Source: an uncultured Blautia sp.
GTDB taxonomy: Bacteria > Bacillota > Clostridia > Lachnospirales > Lachnospiraceae
Assembly: GCA_934409175.1 (NCBI GenBank)
Contig: CAKRVX010000060.1
Coordinates: 1 to 12,803, forward strand
Reading direction: 5' to 3'
DNA length: 12,803 bases
Numbering within the stretch: position 1 is the first letter of the stretch; the number at the start of each line of letters is the position of its first letter. A program made the translations under genes and the position numbers. Under the pieces are notes generated by a model that saw only the letters and a program-made list of their open reading frames with translations, did not search any database and was not told where the DNA came from. Below, piece after piece: positions 7,936 to 12,803 of this stretch.

Positions 7936-7964
7936 ATAAAAAATCCTCTTATATTTTGTATAAT
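7936..7964 (+). promoter_or_regulatory. Probable promoter of araR
   Basis: A consensus TATAAT sits at 7959-7964; the -35 at the proper distance (7936-7941, ATAAAA) is poor. Transcription would begin near 7971, so the inverted-repeat operator lies immediately downstream of the start. No terminator was seen between the sortase stop and this site, so some read-through from the surface operon is possible. Confidence 0.55.
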
Positions 7965-7977
7965 TTGTGCATAAAAA

Positions 7978-8007
7978 ACAACTTGTTCGTATGTGCGTAC
8001 AAGTTGT
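7978..8007 (+). promoter_or_regulatory. Probable AraR operator (inverted repeat)
   Basis: Nine-base perfect arms ACAACTTGT (7978-7986) and ACAAGTTGT (7999-8007) flank a 12-nt centre. The inner half-sites TTGTTCG (7983-7989) and CGTACAA (7996-8002) resemble the halves of the Bacillus subtilis AraR box (TTGTACG/CGTACAA) but stand 6 bp further apart. The position, between the araR -10 box and its ribosome binding site, fits autorepression of an araR-araA-kinase transcript. The structure could alternatively act as an RNA hairpin. Confidence 0.7.
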
Positions 8008-8033
8008 ATGCTAAATACAGGAGGGAAGAAAAG

Positions 8034-9128
8034 ATGACAGAAGATGGAAAGCCGAAATATTTTTCGTTGATGGAACATCTGAAAGCAGATATTGTTTCAG
8101 GTGTTATCAGTCCAGGGGAAAAGCTTCCTTCAGAAAATGAACTTTCGCAGAAATATTCGCTGAGCAGGCATACGGTAAGGAAAGCATTGGGGATATTGGA
8201 ACAGGATGGATATGTAGAAGCATTTCATGGAAAAGGAACTTATTGCTCTGAAAATATGAATCATGCTCGGAAATCCAAAAACATAGCGGTAATCACCACC
8301 TATATTTCTGATTATATTTTCCCAAGACTGATCCAGGGAATGGACAATATATTGTCAGAAAGTGGATACAGTATCATTCTAAAAAATACTGGAAACAGTC
8401 GTCAGAAAGAAGCAAAGTGTCTGGAAGAACTTTTGAAAAAGGATATAGATGGTCTCATTATTGAACCGAGTAAAAGTGAGATGATCTGCAAACATCGAAA
8501 TCTGTATGAGAATCTGGATAAACTGGGAATTCCGTATATTTTTATTCAGGGAATTTATTCAGAAATGAAGAATCAGCCACATATTCTGATGGATGATGCC
8601 AGGGGTGGTTATCTGGTAACCAGGTATCTGCTCGAACTTGGACACAGAAATATTGTGGGCTTTTTTAAAGCAGATGATATACAGGGGCTGGAGCGCCATA
8701 AAGGTTATGTAAAAGCATTACAGGAAGCCGGGATTTCTTACGATCCGGATAATGTAGTCTGGTTCCATACAGAAGACAGAAAGGTCAAACCAGGACTGGT
8801 TGCCAGAGAGATGGCAGAAACTAAGAATCTGCCGGACGGGATTGTCTGTTACAACGATCAGATCGCAGTACAGGTGATGGAAGAACTTGAAAAAGCGGGA
8901 ATCAGAATTCCGGAAGACATTTCTATTACAGGCTATGATAATTCGTTATATGCACAAAGAGGCACTGGTATCACAACTATTGCACATCCTCAGGAAAAAC
9001 TGGGAGAAATGGCTGCAGAATTATTGCTGGAAAAAATTAACGGAGTTTCGGAAAAAGACAGCAGGGTAGAAAGGGTGATACAGCCAGAGCTGATTGTAAG
9101 AGGATCATGTGCTGCCAGTCAGAGATAA
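8034..9128 (+). CDS. araR: AraR, GntR-LacI/PBP1 hybrid repressor of arabinose genes
   Basis: A cytosolic transcriptional repressor, 364 residues, released from DNA by L-arabinose in the AraR family. Residues about 8-72 are a GntR-type winged helix (LPSENELSQKYSLSRHTVRK, then a wing ending GKGTYC). Residues about 82-358 are a LacI-type sugar-binding domain, with SKNIAVITTYISDYIFPRLI at its start, ILMDDARGGYLVTRYLLELG in the middle and DGIVCYNDQIAVQVM and ISITGYDNSLYA later. Length agrees with Bacillus AraR. The frame stays open upstream to an ATG at 7860, but I choose the ATG at 8034. AGGAGGG (8019-8025) lies 8 nt before it, the preceding translation is not protein-like, and the promoter and operator fall inside that extension. 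araA follows 46 bp downstream with no terminator. Confidence 0.94.
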   Translation: MTEDGKPKYFSLMEHLKADIVSGVISPGEKLPSENELSQKYSLSRHTVRKALGILEQDGYVEAFHGKGTYCSENMNHARKSKNIAVITTYISDYIFPRLIQGMDNILSESGYSIILKNTGNSRQKEAKCLEELLKKDIDGLIIEPSKSEMICKHRNLYENLDKLGIPYIFIQGIYSEMKNQPHILMDDARGGYLVTRYLLELGHRNIVGFFKADDIQGLERHKGYVKALQEAGISYDPDNVVWFHTEDRKVKPGLVAREMAETKNLPDGIVCYNDQIAVQVMEELEKAGIRIPEDISITGYDNSLYAQRGTGITTIAHPQEKLGEMAAELLLEKINGVSEKDSRVERVIQPELIVRGSCAASQR

Positions 9129-9174
9129 ATAAAAATTAATATACAATATAAAAAATCAAGGGAGGAATTTTATC

Positions 9175-10674
9175 ATGGAAACAGGAAGAAACTACAAGTT
9201 TTGGTTTTGTACAGGTTCACAGGACCTTTACGGTGATGAGTGTTTAAGAAAAGTTGCGGAGCATTCAAAGATCATAGTTGAGGAATTGAATAAAAGCGGT
9301 GTTCTTCCATTTGAACTTGTATGGAAGCCAACACTGATCACAAATGAACTGATCCGTAAGACTTTTAATGAGGCAAATGCAGATGAAGACTGTGCAGGTG
9401 TTATCACATGGATGCACACTTTCTCACCGGCAAAATCCTGGATTCTTGGTCTGAAAGAATACAGAAAACCACTTTGTCATCTGCATACACAGTTTAATGA
9501 AGAAATTCCTTATGACACGATTGATATGGATTTTATGAACGAGAACCAGTCTGCACATGGCGGTCGTGAGTATGGGCATATTGTTTCCAGGATGGGAATT
9601 GAGAGAAAAGTTATTGTGGGACATTGGGCTGACAAAGAAGTTCAGGAAAGACTTGCTTCCTGGATGCGTACAGCTGTCGGTATTATGGAAAGCAGTCATA
9701 TCCGTGTGTGCCGTGTAGCAGATAACATGAGAAATGTAGCTGTTACAGAAGGTGATAAAGTAGAAGCACAGATCAAGTTTGGATGGGAAGTGGATGCTTA
9801 TCCTGTAAATGAGATTGCCGATTATGTAAAAGATGTAGCTCAAGGTGATGTTAATGCATTAGTTGATGAGTACTACAGTAAATACGATATTATTCTTGAA
9901 GGAAGAGATCCTGAAGAATTCAGACGCCATGTTGCAGTTCAGGCTCAGATTGAAATCGGATTTGAAAAATTTCTGGAAGAAAAAAACTATCAGGCGATCG
10001 TTACACATTTTGGTGATCTGGGTGCTCTACAGCAGCTTCCAGGACTTGCTATCCAGAGACTTATGGAAAAAGGTTATGGATTTGGCGCAGAAGGTGACTG
10101 GAAGACAGCTGCAATGGTCCGTCTTATGAAAGTTATGACAGCAGGAATGAAAGATGCAAAAGGAACTTCTATGATGGAAGATTATACATACAATCTGGTA
10201 CCTGGAAAAGAAGGAATCCTTCAGTCTCATATGCTTGAGGTTTGCCCGTCTGTTGCAGACGGCAAAATCGGCATTAAAGTCTGCCCGCTTTCCATGGGCG
10301 ATAGAGAGGATCCTGCAAGACTTGTATTTACAAGCAAGACAGGTCCGGCTATCGCAACATCCCTGATTGATCTTGGTGATCGCTTCCGTCTGATCATTAA
10401 CGATGTAGAGTGCAAAAAGGTTGACAAACCAATGCCTAAACTTCCTGTAGGAAGTGCATTCTGGACACCGCAGCCGAACCTTAAGACAGGTGCAGAAGCA
10501 TGGATCCTTGCAGGTGGTGCTCATCATACAGCATTTACTTACGATCTGACTGCAGAACAGATGGGGGACTGGGCAGCCGCAATGGGCATAGAGGCTGTTT
10601 ATATTGATAAAGACACGAATATTCGTAACTTCAAGAATGAATTGAGATGGAATGAGCTTGCATTCAGAAAATAA
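9175..10674 (+). CDS. araA: L-arabinose isomerase
   Basis: Converts L-arabinose to L-ribulose (EC 5.3.1.4), the first intracellular step of arabinose use; a Mn-dependent cytosolic oligomer. It has 499 residues, essentially the family length. It opens with FWFCTGSQDLYG, typical of AraA. Metal/catalytic positions equivalent to those of the E. coli enzyme are visible: Glu306 (GAEGDWKTAA), Glu335 (MMEDYTYNL), His352 (LQSHMLEVCPS) and His450/451 (AGGAHHTAF). The start is set by AAGGGAGG (9158-9165), 9 nt upstream. No separate promoter or terminator was seen between araR and araA, so it is probably on the araR transcript and under AraR control. Codon use is strongly biased to favoured codons compared with the surface gene, suggesting high expression. 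Confidence 0.97.
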   Translation: METGRNYKFWFCTGSQDLYGDECLRKVAEHSKIIVEELNKSGVLPFELVWKPTLITNELIRKTFNEANADEDCAGVITWMHTFSPAKSWILGLKEYRKPLCHLHTQFNEEIPYDTIDMDFMNENQSAHGGREYGHIVSRMGIERKVIVGHWADKEVQERLASWMRTAVGIMESSHIRVCRVADNMRNVAVTEGDKVEAQIKFGWEVDAYPVNEIADYVKDVAQGDVNALVDEYYSKYDIILEGRDPEEFRRHVAVQAQIEIGFEKFLEEKNYQAIVTHFGDLGALQQLPGLAIQRLMEKGYGFGAEGDWKTAAMVRLMKVMTAGMKDAKGTSMMEDYTYNLVPGKEGILQSHMLEVCPSVADGKIGIKVCPLSMGDREDPARLVFTSKTGPAIATSLIDLGDRFRLIINDVECKKVDKPMPKLPVGSAFWTPQPNLKTGAEAWILAGGAHHTAFTYDLTAEQMGDWAAAMGIEAVYIDKDTNIRNFKNELRWNELAFRK

Positions 10675-10718
10675 TATATAGCCAAAACAACAGAAAAATG
10701 AGATAATAAAACGAAAAA

Positions 10719-10752
10719 GGGTTACTGTGTGGTTTTATACGGGCAGTAGCCC
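10719..10752 (+). other. Hairpin in the araA-kinase spacer
   Basis: GGGTTACTG (10719-10727) pairs with CAGTAGCCC (10744-10752), a 9-bp stem with one G-T pair and a 16-nt loop, about 28 nt before the kinase start. No U-run follows, so it is not a standard terminator. It may protect a processed mRNA end or tune the araA:kinase ratio. The function is unproven. Confidence 0.45.
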
Positions 10753-10780
10753 CAAATAAGATTATGGGAGGTTTACATAA

Positions 10781-12385
10781 ATGGAAGCAGCAGAAGCAAA
10801 AGCAGCGATTCTTGCAAACAAAACAGCACTTGGGATTGAATTTGGTTCAACCAGAATTAAAGCAGTTCTGGTAGATGATAAAAATCAGCCTATCGCTTCA
10901 GGGGGACACGAATGGGAAAATCGCTATGAGAATGGAGTCTGGACCTATAGCTTAGAGGATATCTGGACAGGTATTCAGGACTGTTATCAGGATATGACAA
11001 AAGATGTAAAAGAGAAATATGGTGTGGAGCTGGAATCAGTAGGTGCTTTTGGCGTCAGTGCTATGATGCATGGGTATATGCCGTTTAACAAAGAAGGGGA
11101 ACTTCTTGTGCCATTCCGTACATGGCGAAACAATATCACTGCAGAGGCAAGTGAAAAGCTGATGGAACTGTTTAATTATAACATTCCGCAGAGATGGAGC
11201 ATTGCTCATCTGTATCAGGCAATTCTTAATGGAGAAGAGCATGTGAAAGATATTGACTATATTGCGACTCTGGAGGCCTATGTACACTGGAAACTGACAG
11301 GAAAAAGAGTTCTGGGCATCGGTGATGCAGCAGGTATGTTCCCGATTGACACAACAAAAGCGGATTATAATCAGGAAATGGTTGATAAATTTGATGAACT
11401 GGTAGCTCCCTACGGATTCTCCTGGAAACTTCGTGATATTATGCCCAAAGCGCTTGTTGCAGGTCAGGATGCAGGTGTCCTTACTGAAGAAGGTGCAAAA
11501 CTTCTGGATGTGACAGGCAAGCTGAAAGCCGGAATCCCTATGTGTCCTCCGGAAGGTGATGCAGGAACTGGCATGGTTGCTACAAACAGTGTTGCTGTGC
11601 GTACAGGTAATGTTTCCGCAGGAACTTCCGTATTCGCTATGATCGTTTTGGAAAAAGAACTCTCCAGACCATATAAAGAGATTGATATGGTTACCACTCC
11701 ATCAGGACATCTTGTAGCTATGGCTCATTCCAACAACTGTACCTCTGATCTGAACGCATGGGTCAATGTATTTAAGGAATTTGCAGAAGCCATGGGTATG
11801 GAAGTAGATATGAATAAGCTGTTTGGAACTCTTTATAATAAGGCGCTGGAAGGAGATCCTGACTGCGGTGGACTTCTTTCCTATGGCTATTTCTCCGGCG
11901 AGCATATGACAGGCTTTGAGGAGGGCCGCCCATTATTTGTACGTTCTCCTGAGAGTAAATTCAATCTTGCAAACTTTATGAGAACAAATCTGTATACCTG
12001 CCTTGGTGCCATGAGAGTTGGTCTGAATCTTCTGTTTGAGAAAGAGAATGTAAAAGTAGACAGACTTCTTGGCCACGGGGGCTTGTTTAAGACAAAAGGC
12101 GTAGGCCAGCAGATTCTTGCAGATGCAGTAAATGCACCGGTATCTGTAATGGCTACTGCAGGTGAAGGTGGAGCATGGGGAATCGCACTTCTTGCCTCTT
12201 ATCTTGTAAATAAAGAAGAAGGTGAAACTCTGGAGGCATTTCTGGATAATAAAGTATTTGCAGATCAGGAAAGCAGCACATTAGCGCCGGATCCGGAAGG
12301 TGTGGCTGGATTTAATGCATTTATGGACAGCTACATGAAAGGACTTTCCATTGAAAGAGCAGCTGTAGAATCAAAGGTCTGGTAA
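10781..12385 (+). CDS. araK: FGGY-family carbohydrate kinase, probable clostridial-type ribulokinase
   Basis: Probable ATP-dependent L-ribulose kinase making L-ribulose 5-phosphate (EC 2.7.1.16), the step after AraA. It has 534 residues, in the FGGY range. The actin-like N-terminal domain carries the phosphate loop [15 protein letters not shown] (about 18-32), followed by [11 protein letters not shown] and FRTWRNN. The C-terminal domain carries [20 protein letters not shown] and the conserved [20 protein letters not shown], then [14 protein letters not shown]. The sequence does not look like classical AraB. It resembles the non-orthologous clostridial ribulokinase group (AraK), often annotated xylulokinase or FGGY kinase. 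The substrate is inferred from this likeness and from araA next door; xylulokinase activity is the main alternative. GGGAGG (10766-10771) supports the start. The 106-bp gap from araA has no clear promoter, and the gene ends at a strong terminator. Confidence 0.85.
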   Translation: MEAAEAKAAILANKTALGIEFGSTRIKAVLVDDKNQPIASGGHEWENRYENGVWTYSLEDIWTGIQDCYQDMTKDVKEKYGVELESVGAFGVSAMMHGYMPFNKEGELLVPFRTWRNNITAEASEKLMELFNYNIPQRWSIAHLYQAILNGEEHVKDIDYIATLEAYVHWKLTGKRVLGIGDAAGMFPIDTTKADYNQEMVDKFDELVAPYGFSWKLRDIMPKALVAGQDAGVLTEEGAKLLDVTGKLKAGIPMCPPEGDAGTGMVATNSVAVRTGNVSAGTSVFAMIVLEKELSRPYKEIDMVTTPSGHLVAMAHSNNCTSDLNAWVNVFKEFAEAMGMEVDMNKLFGTLYNKALEGDPDCGGLLSYGYFSGEHMTGFEEGRPLFVRSPESKFNLANFMRTNLYTCLGAMRVGLNLLFEKENVKVDRLLGHGGLFKTKGVGQQILADAVNAPVSVMATAGEGGAWGIALLASYLVNKEEGETLEAFLDNKVFADQESSTLAPDPEGVAGFNAFMDSYMKGLSIERAAVESKVW

Positions 12386-12402
12386 ATAAATACCAGTTGA
12401 TA

Positions 12403-12444
12403 AAAGAGATTCTGTCTTGATAAAAAGAGACAGGATCTCTTTTT
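12403..12444 (+). terminator. Strong intrinsic terminator of the arabinose operon
   Basis: Fifteen-base arms AAAGAGATTCTGTCT (12403-12417) and AGACAGGATCTCTTT (12428-12442), with one G-T pair, enclose a 10-nt loop and run into a T-stretch at 12440-12444. It lies 18 bp after the kinase stop and closes the araR-araA-kinase transcript. Confidence 0.92.
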
Positions 12445-12498
12445 ATGTAGAAATATTTGAAAAAAATTATTATTTTATAAAAAAAGTGCTCAAAAAAC

Positions 12499-12519
12499 TT
12501 GCCACATTTTTTGCCACAT
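12499..12519 (+). repeat. Nine-base direct repeat just upstream of a promoter
   Basis: TTGCCACAT occurs exactly twice, at 12499-12507 and 12511-12519, a 12-bp period, directly abutting the -35 box at 12521. The position suggests paired binding sites of an activator, though the regulator is unknown. Confidence 0.5.
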
Positions 12520-12520
12520 A

Positions 12521-12549
12521 TTGAGTTGTATGACAAAAAGTTGTAAAAT
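12521..12549 (+). promoter_or_regulatory. Promoter of a short transcription unit
   Basis: TTGAGT (12521-12526) and TAAAAT (12544-12549) are 17 bp apart. Predicted transcription starts near 12556 and would end at the hairpin at 12680-12726. Confidence 0.6.
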
Positions 12550-12555
12550 AGGCAT

Positions 12556-12726
12556 ATCAGATTCGGAGAGATATACAGAGAGGAGTGAATTGTTATAACA
12601 TCAGTAAAAAGAATCTCAGAAGACGTTCGTTGGCGCGTATGAAAATAAGAAAATGAAAAAGGAAAAAGAAAAATATAATAAAAAGCCATAAGTAAACGGA
12701 AAATTACCGCAGACTTATGGCTTTTT
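12556..12726 (+). ncRNA. Candidate short RNA or decayed gene of about 170 nt
   Basis: The stretch between a plausible promoter and a strong terminator holds no convincing protein. AGAGAGGAG at 12577-12585 looks like a ribosome binding site, but the TTG at 12590 is followed at once by a stop. A GTG at 12585 opens a basic 24-codon frame (VNCYNISKKNLRRRSLARMK...), yet it overlaps the ribosome binding site. Another frame reads VKRISEDVRWRV and stops; a one-base shift would continue it as AYENKKMKKEKEK, as in a frame-broken gene remnant. It may be a small RNA, a peptide leader or a remnant. I cannot choose between these from sequence. Confidence 0.3.
12680..12726 (+). terminator. Intrinsic terminator of the short unit
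   Basis: A perfect 14-bp stem, AAAAAGCCATAAGT (12680-12693) with ACTTATGGCTTTTT (12713-12726), encloses a loop holding a smaller CGG/CCG pairing and ends in a T-run. The matching A-run on the 5' side makes it potentially bidirectional. Confidence 0.85.
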
Positions 12727-12747
12727 GTTGTATGGCAGAAAAATAAA

Positions 12748-12766
12748 CCACCTGCTCGGCAGGTGG
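12748..12766 (-). terminator. Hairpin near the right edge: minus-strand terminator or dispersed repeat
   Basis: CCACCTGC-TCG-GCAGGTGG is a perfect 8-bp stem with a 3-nt loop. On the minus strand it is followed by TTTATTTTT, so it may end a gene lying right of the window. It is much more G+C-rich than its surroundings. The adjoining GTAGCTTTAGCT and the GGAGG/CCTCC pairing to the window edge are also consistent with the end of a small dispersed or IS200/IS605-like element. Confidence 0.5.
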
Positions 12767-12803
12767 AGGGAGTAGCTTTAGCTTCAAGTAAAAAACCTCC
12801 TGT

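Noticed and set aside
7860..8033. Upstream extension of araR to an ATG at 7860
   Set aside because: The extension overlaps the sortase end and would cover the promoter and operator. The extra 58 residues do not resemble a GntR N-terminus, and AGGAGGG precisely precedes the ATG at 8034.
9424..9843. Minus-strand open frame of 139 codons inside araA
   Set aside because: Antisense to a highly conserved enzyme gene; no start signals and an unlikely composition.
12585..12656. GTG-started 24-codon basic peptide as a firm gene
   Set aside because: The start overlaps the only ribosome-binding-like sequence, leaving no spacer, so it is mentioned only as a possibility within the short transcription unit.
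12321..12689. Minus-strand open frame of 122 codons across the arabinose terminator
   Set aside because: It overlaps the kinase end, the terminator and a plus-strand promoter, and its Phe/Ile/Ser-rich translation reflects AT-rich spacer sequence.

Overview
The window looks like a chromosomal segment of a low-to-moderate-GC, Gram-positive gut-type anaerobe, most likely a Lachnospiraceae-like clostridium. This is an inference from the AT-rich spacers, strong AGGAGG-type ribosome binding sites, a formate-tetrahydrofolate ligase behind a ZTP riboswitch, a sortase with a KTGD-type surface protein, and a clostridial arabinose module. I see no tRNA, rRNA, CRISPR array, transposase or phage gene.

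Left part (1-1617, minus strand): the first about 446 codons of fhs run off the left edge. Upstream, read on the minus strand, lie a sigma-A-type promoter, a ZTP (pfl) riboswitch aptamer and an overlapping intrinsic terminator. This is a complete attenuation device coupling one-carbon/purine status to fhs.

Middle (1811-7897, plus strand): a small orphan membrane protein with a HAAS/DUF1700-type N-terminus stands alone and is followed by a long palindromic hairpin. Then comes a two-gene surface operon. A 1516-residue secreted, wall-anchored protein has a novel-looking head, a pilin-like isopeptide-type domain and about six DUF11-type stalk repeats, and it ends in an unusual ISKTG sorting motif. 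Its stop codon overlaps the start of a class B-type sortase gene, so the sortase is probably dedicated to it.

Right part (7959-12444, plus strand): an L-arabinose module, araR - araA - FGGY kinase. AraR is a GntR-LacI/PBP1 hybrid repressor with a clear inverted-repeat operator between its promoter and its start codon. L-arabinose isomerase and a clostridial-type ribulokinase follow and end at a strong terminator. AraD and transporters are not in the window.

Right end (12445-12803): a short promoter-to-terminator unit without a convincing protein, preceded by a 9-bp direct repeat, then a hairpin that could be a minus-strand terminator or the edge of a dispersed repeat.
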